From Nageia nagi (Eukaryota > Pinophyta), in NCBI GenBank assembly GCA_050084985.1, contig JBITNC010000001.1, positions 54,870,001 through 54,934,000 of the forward strand: 64,000 bases of DNA, given 5' to 3'. The notes beneath the pieces were generated by a model, which saw only the letters and a program-made list of their open reading frames with translations, had not been told where the DNA came from and searched no databases. Shown here in pieces: positions 21,847-33,180 of this stretch. How positions within the stretch are numbered: the first letter of the stretch is position 1; each line of letters opens with the position of its first letter. The translations under genes were made by a program, and so were the position numbers.

Positions 21847-24707
21847 TAGGTGATAATATAGTCCTTGATGTTCACGAAATAGGAAGTGTGAAGATTCATG
21901 GAAAGACTCTTGATAGTGTCTTTTATGTGCCTAAACTAAGGATGAATCTCATCTCCGTGATTCAAATTACAAGGAAAGGATGCTCATTTGAGTTTACCTC
22001 ACACTCTTAGTGTGTTAAGAAAGGACTTGCCACTTTGATGAAAGGATCAGTAAAGAATGACCTTTATATTGTGGATCAAGTACCTTCAAAGATTTGTCTT
22101 GCTACAAATGTTTGTTCAAAAGGTAATCTTTGGCATCAATGATTAGGACACCTTAACCACAAGAGTATTCAAGCTATGAAAACTCAAGAACTTGTGGAAG
22201 GTTTACCTAATATTTCACCCACAGTTGGTCTTTGTGAAAGGTGCATTCTAGGAAAGATGCATAGGCAAAAGTTTGAAAAAGATAAGGCAACTTGGGCTAC
22301 TTGTCCTCTTCAGCTTGTGCATTCAGATTTGATGGGTCCTTTTCAGACTAAGTCACTAGGTGGAGCTTCTTATGTTCTAACCTTCATTGATGACTTCAGT
22401 AGGATGACATTTGGTTATCTACTTGAGCACAAGGATCAAACTTTTGACAGGTTTCAAGACTTCAAGGCACTTGTTGAAAATCAAACTGATTTTAAGATCA
22501 AAATGCTAAGATCTGACAATGGGGGTGAATATAATAGCAATGAGTTTAACGATTTTTGTGTTAAACACGGGATTAAGCGACAATTCACAATCCCTTACAC
22601 CCCTCAGCAAAATGGAGTTGCTGAAAGGAAGAATCGCACCATTATGGAAATGGCAAGATGCATGTTGGGTAACCTTCCTAGTTTCTTATGGGGCGAAGCT
22701 GTTCACACTGCTATTCACACCCTAAATAGGTGTCCTACTAAGGCAGTTGAAGGTAAAACTCCATATGAAGCATGGACATGAAAGAGACCTAACCTCTCAC
22801 ACTTCAGGGTCTTCGGTTGTGATGCATTTGCCTTCATTACCTTAGATAAAAGAAAGAAGCTCGATAAATGATCAGAAAAATGCATCTTTGTGGGGTATGA
22901 TAATCAGCATAGAGGTTACAGACTCTACTCTTCATCCCATAAAATAGTCTTTGTGTCTAGGGATGTTAAGTTCAATGAACTTTCTGAGGATACCACCTTT
23001 CATGCTGAAGTATCTGATATAGATGATTCTTCACCTGCACCTAACTGGTTGGATGAGCATGTAGAGAAGTCACCACAAAAGCAAAATTCTCCAGCACAGA
23101 GAATTACAAGAAGTATGACCTTGAATAAATCCTTATTTGCCAAAATTGATAATATGCATGAGCCATCCACCTTCAAAGAAGCTTCCAAGCAAGAGTGTTG
23201 GATGGAAGCTATGAAAGTTGAGTATGAGGCTCTCATGAAAAATGAAACTTGGGATTTGGTTCCTTATCCCAATGAGAAAAATGTGATTGGCAATAAATGG
23301 ATATACAAGGTCAAGTACAATTCTGATGGAAAAATTGAAAAATACAAGGCAAGGTTAGTAGCCAAAGGATTCGCTCAGAAATATGGTATTGATTATGAGG
23401 AAACCTTTGCTCCTGTAGCCAAGATGCCTACTGTCAGAATAATTCTTGCTCTTTCTGCAGCTCAAGGATGGAAAGCTTTTCAACTTGATGTCAAAAGTGC
23501 ATTTCTCAATGGTGACTTAGATGTTGAAATCTACATGAATCAACTAGAAGGATTTATTCCAAAAGGAAAAGAGTCTCTTGTGTGTAAGCTAAAGAAGTCT
23601 TTGTATGGACTTAAGCAAGCACCTAGAGCATGGTACAAGAAAATTTCAGGATTCTTTGTAGATATTGGTTTTTCTAAGTGCTTCTCAGATTCAGATCTAT
23701 ATGTACTCAATCAAGGACAAGATGTGGTCATAATTCTCCTTTATGTGGATGATCTTCTCATAACAGGCAATAATATTGAAATCATCCAAGAGTGCATCTC
23801 CAAACTCAAGGCAACATTTGAAATGACTGATCTAGGTCTATTGCATTACTATCTTGGGATGCAAGTATACCAACACAAAGATTGTACTTATCTTAGTCAA
23901 TCTAAGTATATATCATACATCTTGCAAAAGTTTGGAATGGAAGAGTGCAAATATGCTGTAATACCTGTTTCTCCTGGAATCGTTGTATCACTGAGCTCAG
24001 ATTCTCAGTTGGCTGATGCTACAGCCTATAGACAATTGATTGGTAGTCTTCTGTATCTAACTATCTCTCGTCCTGATATTGCCTTTGCAGTAAATCTGAT
24101 GGCACGATTCATGCAAAAACCATATGTTGAACACCTCAATGCTGTTAAGCAAATATTGAGGTATGTCGCAGGGACAAAGGATCTTGCTCTTAAGTATTCC
24201 AAAGTGCCCTCAATTGTTCTCTCAGGGTTCTCAGATTCTGATTATGGGGGAGATAGAGATGATAGAAAATCAACCTCTGCATATGTGTTTAGCATTGGTT
24301 CAGGTGCTATCTCTTGGGCTTCCAAGAAGCAACCTACTGTGACTCTTTCTACCATCGAAGCCGAATATCGAGCCATGTCTGTTGCCGCCCAAGAAGCTAT
24401 TTGGCTAAGACATCTTCTGAATGAAATTGGGTATAAGCAAAATGGCCCCTCTCTTATTTCGTCAGATAATCAATCGGCTATCTCTTTGGCTAAGAATCCT
24501 GTGTTCCATCAGCGAACCAAACATGTAGAAATCCAAGCTCATTTTATCAGGGAGAAGGTTCTAGATGACATCATACACTTGCAGTATTGTTCATCTACTG
24601 AAAACTTTGCTGATTTGTTCACCAAGCCCCTTCTTGAAGCTCAGTTCTGCAAGCTTAGGGATTCTCTCGGGTTGGTGAAGTTGCCCTCAAGGGGGAGTGA
24701 AGTTTAA
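21847..24707 (+). pseudogene. Copia A Pol: rest of protease, integrase, reverse transcriptase, RNase H (disrupted)
   Basis: The frame carries GAG-pre-integrase (LWHQ-LGHLN, about 22125), the integrase core (HSDLMGP, about 22320; DDFSRM, about 22390; the RSDNGGEY block, about 22510; TPQQNGVAERKNRT, about 22600), RT (NKWIYKVKYNSDG, about 23294; QLDVKSAFLNGDL, about 23482; KLKKSLYGLKQAPRAWY, about 23587; the active site YVDD, about 23743) and RNase H (SAYVFSIGSGAISWASKKQP, about 24275; SAISLAKNPVFHQRTKH, about 24475). It ends KLPSRGSEV and a stop at 24705-24707. Stops interrupt it at 22008 (TAG), 22140, 22779 and 22869 (TGA), and the upstream 7-nt deletion separates it from gag. RT and RNase H (22890-24707) form an intact 605-codon stretch, but without the upstream fusion it is unlikely to be expressed. 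Confidence 0.93.
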
Positions 24708-24764
24708 ACTTTTGTTAGTGATGACAACTTCACCTCTAAGAGGCCTTTTTTGATTGTACATTTT

Positions 24765-25050
24765 AGACCTCCGTGGTAAGTTTGCTCTGCGTGACAAACT
24801 TGTTGTACAATTGTTGTTATAGAGTGTTGATTATTTTATACCTCAGTGGTAAGTTTGCTCTGCGTGACAAACTTATTGTACATTTTATACCTCCGTGGTG
24901 AGTTTGCTCTGCATGAGAAACTTATTGTACAAATTTTGAGCATGTAATTAATATATCTCCGTGGTAAGTTCGCTCTGCGTGACGAACTTGTTGTACATTC
25001 TATACCTCCGTGGTGAGTTTGCTCTGCGTGAGAAACTCGTTGTACAATTT
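24765..25050 (+). repeat. Five tandem hairpin units in the 3' region of copia A
   Basis: Five copies of a ggtRAGTTYG-ctctgcRtga-YRAACTY-ttgtaca module have stems at 24778-24801, 24851-24874, 24900-24923, 24966-24989 and 25015-25038. Copies 1 and 2 pair AAGTTTG with CAAACTT, copy 4 pairs AAGTTCG with CGAACTT, and copy 5 pairs GAGTTT with AAACTC, so two positions change on both arms together. Copy 3 keeps pairing with a G-T wobble. The 10-nt loop is nearly constant. Copies B and C have a single decayed unit each. Confidence 0.85.
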
Positions 25051-25523
25051 TATGCTCTATTTTAAATCAACACATGTCTATATACAACAGGTGACTATGA
25101 GTGATGGCTTGGCATCTCCGTGATGGCTTATAGTGCACCATTGATCAGTTATTTATAAGATGGCATTATTTGATTCTCTTATTTGAATATATGATGCATC
25201 TAACTGATTTTGTTCATGAGTTGCTTGTAGCATGCAGGATCTTCTTTAGAAATGCAGGTTACTCACCTTGTGAAAGCAAGCTCATGGAGACTCACATGTC
25301 AGCTTAAAGTTGATCGACTACTATGTACAGTGAAACCAGTTGTGGTTAATGATTGTATTGTAAACCATTTTTTGTCAAATGGTAATGTAGTGAGTCTCAT
25401 ACTAGTTCTCAAAAAGATTCTCAAAATATGTAAAAGTTCTCATCTCCACTTGTATCTCTATGGAGGAGAACTCTCTCTTACTCTCTCTCTTCTCTCTTCT
25501 ACGCTCTATCCCAATATTGCATT

Positions 25524-25532
25524 AAGGGGGAG
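25524..25532 (+). promoter_or_regulatory. Polypurine tract of copia A
   Basis: AAGGGGGAG immediately precedes the 3' LTR and would prime plus-strand DNA synthesis. C has the same tract at 62472-62480. Confidence 0.9.
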
Positions 25533-26021
25533 TGTTAGAATTTGTAATGAAATATTGTGAATATCTAAACTCCTTGTAAATTCAATTAATCACTTAAGGG
25601 TATGTAGATACCTTAAGAGATTAATAGAATTCTTTAATATGTAGACTTTGACTTTACCAAAGGAGTTAGTTGGTAGGTTGAAGTTTGGTGGTACATTTAA
25701 TGTAACCCTAACCTTACCCTTGGGTTAAAGGAAGGTTAGGGAGGTGCTCTCAACCTATAAATAGAGGGCCTCTCCTCATGTAAACATATCTAAGTTTTGA
25801 GTAAAATTACTCTACTTGGTTGTGTAGGAGAGAGCTAGAGAATAGTTGTAAGAGAGACATAGATTTGAGAATAAGAGAACTAGTTGTGGATGTACTCCCA
25901 AGGAGGGAGGAACCACATTATATTGATGTGTTATCTTGAGTGATTGTGTTATCTTGTGTACACTTGAGTTTCCTAGTCTAAGGTCCTAGAGGATTTGTTT
26001 AGATCTAGTTCAAATCCTTCA
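25533..26021 (+). repeat. 3' LTR of copia A
   Basis: 489 bp, TGTTAGAATT...AATCCTTCA, followed directly by the TAAGT target duplication. The TATA box is at 25756-25763. It is almost identical to the 5' LTR. Confidence 0.95.
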
Positions 26022-26026
26022 TAAGT

Positions 26027-26700
26027 ACTCATAAGGATTTAAACCATAATAAGTATGTGGAAAGAGCATGTGAAATCTTAGATATTTAGTTTCTCAAAGG
26101 AATGAAGTCAGTAAAGCTAAAGCTACAAGTCTTACACTAATGGTTAGGAGTTTGAAATAGATGACATCATCAATGGAAAGACCAAATATTGGTAAGGACG
26201 TAAAAATATAATGAATTTAAATAAAAAGCATGCAAAGGCTTGAATAGTCAATCAATTGAACCAATGATGTCAACAAAGATATAGTTTCTAGTTTTACATT
26301 AAGTCTAGGTTGAAGAGGCTAATGAAATCAACAATAGGGAGTTTGACATCCATTAATGGTTTAAAGCCCAAGTCTAAATATAAGAAATACATGTAGAGGT
26401 ATGAATAGCTAAGTAAACTAAAGTGATGATATCAACGAGGTTTAAATAACTAATCATGCGAGGAAGGAGGAGATAATATTAGTAACTATAAGTTTAATCC
26501 CCAAGAAGAAAGTTGAAGCCTTAATGTACTCATGGACAGATATGCAAAGTCTCAAAGGATCAATAAACTCACCCAATGATGTCCCCAAGGTGACCTTGAA
26601 TGCAAAAGAAGTAGTTGTAGCAACAATAGTGATTGAAAAGCCATCTTGAGTAGTTTAGTAGCTACATAACACTACTAAATCAACTAAGCCATGTATGTTG
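26027..26700 (+). pseudogene. Decayed coding-like repeat region (right part, split by copia A)
   Basis: Words of the type atgcaaag-ctt-a-agtcaatcaa-ccaatgatgtc recur at about 26233, 26392 and 26539, with spacing near 150 bp. Another unit lies left of copia A at about 17230. Translation in shifting frames gives variants of SIN-NDVNK. This looks like an old tandemly repetitive coding sequence interrupted by the copia insertion. No family is recognised. Confidence 0.35.
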
Positions 26701-27387
26701 TATGAAGGGAATGCTACAGTATTTTGGAAGACTCCTCTAAAGTTCAATTTTAGTTTTCTTTAAATAATATATTTGATGTAATGGATTGATAGCTTTTATT
26801 AGTAGTTAAAGTTTAAATTGGGATATTTTAATGTAGTTTTTCCTATAAATATAATGCAATTTTATGTAATAAGGGTCAAGCATTTAAATATTTTCCCTTT
26901 GCAATGTTACTAAATCAATTTTTTGAATACAAGTATGATATATTTGACCTTTTCTCAATTATTTGTTCATGTATATGCTTAAATCATTATGTATGCTTCA
27001 TGACTTCATGGGATAATGTTGAATTAGTATCTATTGGTGTCATATTTGGCTAGGATTTCTAATAGAGGTGATATTGATTTGTGGATGTTAATTTGTATAT
27101 CCTTCCAACTGTTCTGCTTAAGAAAGCCTATGCTGATCAAGGATATCGATTTTAATTACTTTCTTGCACCATTGTATTATATTTATTTCTTGCACCCTAT
27201 TATTTCATATAGTAGTGTAGTATATCCTCCCTTGAGGGGATTTTGGACCAATAGATAAGATATGGGCCTTCATTCCAAAGGTTGAATGTTGAAGAGTAGT
27301 TCATTACTAGTGACCCGATTGATTACAATTCATGGGCACATTAATATTATAGAATCTCAATAAACAATTTTTAATTATCATAAAAAA
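26701..27387. other. Non-coding DNA, no supported gene
   Basis: AT-rich sequence without domain motifs or terminal repeats. Confidence 0.5.
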
Positions 27388-28110
27388 CTATTGTATTATT
27401 GTTTCCCTCAATAATCCTTTTTTGGTGTATTGGATATCCATAAGTATTGTACACTTTTCATTCTTTATTCCTAAAGTGGATGGTTTGCTTGGATGGTTGG
27501 TTTTGCAATTCCCCTTATTTCCATATCCATAGCATATGATATATGTTACATTCTTTCTAGGACCATAAGCTTCCCCTTCATGTTGTTTTGACATCACATA
27601 TTCATCCCCTTAAATATATTGATAGACACTTTATGTTGAAGGATTTATATTAGTACTTGGTGATGAAATAACTACTCTTTCTTTAGGGTCCTCCTCCATA
27701 CATTCCTTTTGTTGCTTCACTTTCTCCATAGTTTGTTTTGTAATGGTAGGCCTATTGTACTTCAATATTTATTAAATATTTTATCTCATACCTAATATGG
27801 AGTGTTTCAACAACAACCTATTGATACCATGAATAACTTTATCAATAAGATTTTCCCTTCAAATTTGAACCTCAATCTTCCTCCCTAATTGTTATGATTT
27901 AGCATAATAGTCTATAATGATCTCATTTTCTCCTTGATTTAACTTTATTATCTATATCATGAGGTCAAAATATTTTCTCATGATCCAAATCCTAAGAACT
28001 CCTCACATCTTTCTTCAATGTCTCATACCTCAATGACACATTCCATCATATAAGGTAGGAAGAAATTCTACCTATTGCACCTTTATAGTTAATCAATTAT
28101 AAATGCATAA
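27388..28110 (-). pseudogene. Ty3/gypsy-type Gag relic
   Basis: Read on the minus strand with several stops and shifts. About 27,800-27,960 gives KLNQGENEIIIDYYAKS-QLG, matching the retrotransposon Gag core (consensus R-Q-G-x-E-S-V-x-x-Y-x-x-x-F). Further on, 27,500-27,560 gives CYGYGNKGN-C, a damaged CCHC knuckle (C-x2-C lost to Tyr). No protease or RT follows and LTRs are not resolvable. Confidence 0.45.
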
Positions 28111-30749
28111 TCATTTTAATTCTTACACAAATGCTTAAGCATTCACATGATATTAAGGATCAAAAATAGGAATTTTACCCATTATAATACAAAGACTTTT
28201 ATAAATATAATATTACTACTAATAAGGAATGGTTTTGCAATGGTAAAAAAAAAATCAATTATTTTGGCAGATAAAAAATTAAAATATTGGGACCTACTTT
28301 TACAATGATATTTTATCTTGATGCATTATTTTATTAATTATATTATAAATTAAATAATATACTTAATATAATAATTTTATAATGGAACAAGAGATATGTA
28401 TTAATACTCTTAATACAAGCAAAGATATTATTACAACAAAAATAAGAATACAATGCAAGAAACTCTCAATTAAGTTGGATAATAAGGGACCCACTTATCT
28501 GGTGAGGATCACCACCACTTTCTCAACTCAATAATTAATTTGACACAACCACTATTAAAAACATACTAGTAGAGAGCCTTCTTACAAAAAAAAAGAAGCA
28601 TAACCCTCTCTCTAATTAGATAAGAGAACATGAGCATATTACAACACTTTGACACACTTATTGTACACAAATATTACATTAGGATTTAAAAGAATATTTC
28701 TTACTTTATCTCTTCATGAACTTATTTGTTAACTTGCTATTTTCTTTCCAACTTGCTTTATATGCCCATGGCATGCCCTTATTTATAGACTGAATAAGGT
28801 ATATATAGATTTTTGTTGTGCTTTAAAATATCTTAATTTTTTAAATACTTTATTTCTCTTACTTTAAAAATATCTAATATTATTTTAAAAATATTCATGC
28901 GATGCTACATGGATCTCTTTCCTAATCACCTTTTCTAGAAACTCCACTTGCAAAGTCAACACCTGAGTTCCATATCATTACCTTTCTAGAAATCCCACCT
29001 TTCTAGTTAAATATTCTTATGCCACATAACCCCTTAGATATTTATAGAATATATTTTATATATATTACCCATAGATATCTCCTCCACTTACCATGACATA
29101 GTTTTATCATTTACTATTTATTGTGCACTATTCATTTGGTATTATTCATTATTTGTTATTCATTGCTCCATATTTACTTTTACTTTTTAATTAACTCTAC
29201 CAACTTAAAGACCATATAGTAAACTTGTAATATACTCTATATATATGCTAATTATTTTTAAATCACTATCTCCAGTTGTGTTGTTATTCCTTAATGGTGA
29301 ACAATATAGCTTATTTATGGATATCTTTATCTTATACAATAAGATGATGGGTACACACTATTATTGGTTCTTATTCACAATAGAAATTATCCTTTCTCAA
29401 TCTTGCTCTTTTGAGGCTCCTTATCTTGATATTATTTTTTCTCCCTTCAATTTGGATTGTGTGGGTTACTAGTTTTATCTTATTAATTATGAGGAATAGT
29501 GTTGCCTTTTTTAACTAGCTCTTGGTATTCTTATTCTTATTGTTTAAACAATCTCCCTTGTTCGTTGCACCTATATTCTTTAGCTATATATATCGATTTC
29601 AAATTTATATACTTCATTTGGTATATTGAACTCAAAGAGACCCTTGTCCTACCAAATATACCAATATAGTCTATTGTAGTATTTAAGAATCTTGTGCTTC
29701 TCAAAACTTTGGATGTCAAGTTTACAAATAAAGAACAAAAAATATATTTTTCTCTAATTATCTTAAGTTGACTTACATATGGATTTATATGGAAAATTTC
29801 ATTATTGTGTTGGATAAATTATTTCTTACCTTGACATAATTAGTACCAATGCATATGTTTTCGACTAGTGTTTGACAAGAATAGTTTCTTTTAAGAGTGC
29901 AAGTATGATTTTCTTATTAATGAAGAGTTGATTTTTAAAAAATGAACATAATTAATCCAACCAATTATTTATTGCTTTAGCATCAATTTTCCCTTCAAAA
30001 GTGGAAATGTCAAGATTCCCCTAAATCTTAAAAAGTGTCATAATACTAAAAGGTCATGTCATATAGGAAGGGCCTAGATTTTCCTTGGAAATCTACTACA
30101 GAAGCTAGATAAATTGATCCCACATTTATTCCTTCTATTTCTTAAGCACTTCATTTACCAACTCTTTGAATGGATGAACTATATCTATGTTGTTTATCAC
30201 CATATGATATTATTTGACTTAACTAAGAAGATAGTTGAAGGGGTCATGCATTTTGAGCTTGAGCCTCTATAGTAGCCTGATCTCATATTTGGGAGAATAC
30301 ACTCACAAGATAAACTACTCTGATAACATTGATCCAGGGTGATTAATTTTTCTTACTGAATGCACTAGAAACTTAGTAAAGAATAATATAATACTAACAA
30401 TAAAAATAATACCAAAATAGAAATTGAATTGATCATAATGAAAATTCAAAAGAATTTAACAACACATTGATTCTATTAATTAAAGAATATAAAATACAGT
30501 GTCAAAAATTTTTAAAAATGGTGTGAGGAATAAATCAAAATACAATTATAAGTAATAGCTAGAAGGATATGTGAAGCTATGCAATTGGCGCAAATCCTTT
30601 GTTGTCTCCACCTTCCAAGCCCTAAACACTTCCTCTAATTACATACCCATTTGAAATTTATTTTGTAGTTTCTTATCTCTTCAACTTTTGTCATACATTT
30701 GTAGAAGTTAACATTATATTCTTTGTTCAAAATCTCTAAAAATTCAAAA
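28111..30749. other. AT-rich repeat-derived DNA with an LTR-like segment
   Basis: No gene is supported. On the minus strand a TATA-like ctataaataagggc (about 28776-28789) sits in an LTR-like segment of uncertain limits (about 28,380-29,200), which would fit with the gag relic at 27.4-28.1 kb. No paired LTR could be matched by eye. Confidence 0.35.
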
Positions 30750-30945
30750 TGTGAAGATTCTCAAAAAACCAAAGTGCAAAAATTCTTGTAAAGTTAAAAC
30801 ATAAAAATTCCAAGAAAGTTGAAGCATTAAAATTTTTGGAAATATGAAATGTGATAATTCTTGTAAATAAAAAATGCAAAAAGTCATGAAAAGTGAAATT
30901 ATAAATATTCCTAGAAATCTAAAACGTGAGAATTCTTATATAGCC
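30750..30945. repeat. Degenerate tandem repeat, unit about 26 bp, eight copies
   Basis: Successive units follow gtgcaaaaattcttgtaaag-taaaa-like words (gtgaagattct, gtgcaaaaattct, cataaaaattcc, cattaaaattttt, gtgataattct, tgcaaaaagtc, tataaatattcc, cgtgagaattct), spaced 23-27 bp. Units are diverged, so the array is old. Confidence 0.6.
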
Positions 30946-31762
30946 TTAACTAGCTAGTTGATATCATCGTATTAGAAATTCTAAAATCCAAAAACTAATT
31001 AAAAGGTATACCCTAAAAGATTTAATTAGATCAAAAATCCATATGAATAGTGGTAGTTTATTCAATTTAATGGGACCCTCACAATCTTATCATGATTAAT
31101 GATTTTGGTTAAAGTATCATTTTTTTGTTAATATCTATAAAATGATACCTTTGTCAATTTTGAAGTGTGCTTGTCCACCTAATTTTTTTCTATGTAAAAT
31201 TATTATATTAATATAAAAAATAAGAAATACAAAAGATAATTTATATAAATGATATTATTTTTATACATAAGAAAATTCTAGATAAAATAAAAAGATAAAA
31301 CAAGTTTAAAATTTAAATTAATTTTCTAAAAACTATACAAAATAATTTCAAAACCATCTTCTATATATATATATATATATATAAACTAAAAAAAGACTTT
31401 TAAAAAATATGAAAATATAAACAATAAATTTACAAATAGCAAAACCTAATGTGAAAGGATAACATTAATAAAAAAAACATAAAGTAATTATCCCATGTAA
31501 ATTAATATCTACAATTTTATAATTGCATAAGTATTTAGTAATTTACATTCATTACACCAAAGGCATCCCCACATTGAGAAGTAGGAGATCCTTTTGGCGA
31601 TTAATGGTTTAAAGGATGTATACGATAGCATCCAGATGGTAGAAATTATTTCAACTAGATGTGGAAGTCGATCATGCAAAAGGTCACTGTCCAAATAATT
31701 AATGCTACTATCTGCATCATACAATCCTTTCATTCCATCCAACTTTAGACTCACCTTTCTTG
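30946..31762. other. Non-coding DNA, no supported gene
   Basis: AT-rich, with a short (TA)n near 31365-31382. An 81-codon minus frame (31509-31754) lies beside the kinase relic but shows no kinase subdomain. Confidence 0.5.
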
Positions 31763-31881
31763 TTATGGCACTTCATATGCTAAGTACCCAAATGTCCCTA
31801 CATCCATGATGATATGAAAAGATCCCTAATCATGTTCCACCACTCTTGCCAACCCAAAATCCCCCATCTTTGTAGTGAAAT
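31763..31881 (-). pseudogene. Receptor-like kinase catalytic-loop relic (activation segment)
   Basis: On the minus strand, FTTKMGDFGLARVVEHD (31831-31878) is followed after a stop codon by GT-FGYLAYE. These are kinase subdomains VII (DFG) and VIII (APE, here AYE), with the spacing and the LARVVEHD wording typical of plant L-type lectin receptor kinases. The frame is broken by a stop between the two motifs and ends at 31763-31765. The preceding subdomain is not contiguous: copia B lies between it and the probable continuation at 40,199-40,245. Confidence 0.65.
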
Positions 31882-32385
31882 TAAAGGAACTAACACTTAC
31901 AAGATAATTTCTAAACAACAAAGATCTTTTGAAAAATCATAATACACATCTAACTAACTCACAAATAAGACAATCTCACAAAGTAACTAAAGATGTAAAG
32001 TGGTTCCTCCAACTAGGAGTACATCCACTAACTAGATCTTTACTTCAATCATAAATATAACTCTCTTACTATCCTTCTACTCTTTTCTCCTAACCACTAC
32101 CCTATAGCATAACTTTACTCTAAAATTGATGTGTGATCACAAAGACGGAGCCTTTTATTTATAGGCCAAAATCCCTCTTTAGATCACCTTTTTATCCAAT
32201 GTACAAAAACATGACATGCACATCCTTTTACCCAAGGGGCATGCTCATGACATGGAGTGTAGGACAAGTTACATTATCATATTCACTTAAATACTTAAGG
32301 TATCAAATGATGCCCTTAAGTATTAGTGAACTTACATAGAAGATTTAATACAAACCTTTACAATAATGAATTATACATTCCAACA
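31882..32385 (-). repeat. 3' LTR of copia B
   Basis: It begins (minus) TGTTGGAATG at 32385 and ends GTTCCTTTA at 31882, the terminal CA having mutated to TA. The TATA box (tataaataaaa) lies near 32,154-32,164. The neighbouring purine tract has decayed to taaagaggag (32,386-32,395). Confidence 0.9.
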
Positions 32386-32850
32386 CTCCTCTTTAATGCA
32401 ATATTAGGATAAAATGAGTAAGAGAGAAGAAGAAGAGAAAGTAAGAGAGTTCTCCTCCAAACAAATACAATGAAGATGAAAACTTTTTACATATTTGTGA
32501 AGTAAAAAAGATTTAGTTTGAAACTCACCACTTTGCTAAATATAATTATTAACCACAATCGATTTTAATGTACATGAAGTAGTCATCCAATTGGAATTCA
32601 TGAAGAGTCTCCAAGAGCTTGCATACCTAAGGTAAGTAACTTGCAATCTTAAAGGAACCTGCAAGTCATAAGCAAATCAAATAACAAGATCAGTTAGATG
32701 CATCATATTCATATCAACAAGGATAGATGAATCACACAAATGCCATCATGAATTGATCAATGGTGCACTATAAGTCATCACAAAGATGCCATGCCAAAAA
32801 CTTATAATCACCCGCTGTATATAAAATATGTGTTGATTATCATTACAAAA

Positions 32851-33070
32851 TAGAGCATGCACATATGAGTTCCTCACATATGGATAACTGAACAATGCTA
32901 AAAGACACATAAGAATTCCTCACACATGGATAACTGAATAGTGCTAGATTGACCAAAAAATAGAGTATGCACATATAAGTTTTTCACATATGGATAACTA
33001 AATAGTGCTAAAAGACATATAAAAATTCTTCACATATGGGTAATTGAATATTGTTAGATTGGTTAATTTG
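32851..33070 (-). repeat. Two 110-bp units, each with two ttcctcacatatggataac-type motifs
   Basis: Unit 1 (32851-32960) and unit 2 (32961-33070) start tagagYatgcacatatRagt. The inner motif occurs at 32870, 32916, 32980 and 33026. It lies at the same place in the element (between pol and 3' LTR) where A has its hairpin array. C has one unit of the same kind at about 61,925-62,035. A single decayed AAGTTTG hairpin unit remains at 33077-33100. Confidence 0.8.
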
Positions 33071-33180
33071 TACAACAAATTCCTCATGTAGAGCAAACTT
33101 ACTATGAAAGTGTACAACAAAATCAACACTATACAGCATAAAATCCTTATAAGGGTGAAGTTATCATCACAAATATGAAT

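Larger units (their letters stand above)
17380..26021 (+). mobile_element. Ty1/copia LTR retrotransposon 'A', structurally complete, 8.6 kb
   Basis: It has LTRs of 487 and 489 bp with TG...CA ends, a tRNA-iMet PBS (17869-17880), a purine tract (25524-25532) and the 5-bp target duplication TAAGT (17375-17379 and 26022-26026). By eye the two LTRs differ at only three substitutions and one 2-bp GA indel, so insertion was recent. Gene order gag-PR-IN-RT-RNase H identifies copia. Unusual parts are a 2.9-kb leader before gag and an 825-bp 3' region with five tandem hairpins. The polyprotein frame is broken by a 7-nt deletion relative to sibling B and four stop codons, so this copy is not autonomous. 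Confidence 0.95.

Noticed and set aside
29245-29472. 75-codon plus ORF
   Set aside because: Hydrophobic composition expected from AT-rich DNA; no motif.
30317-30328. Minus-strand PBS-like actctgataaca
   Set aside because: Two mismatches to the tRNA-Met site and no adjoining LTR boundary; kept only as part of a weak combined observation.
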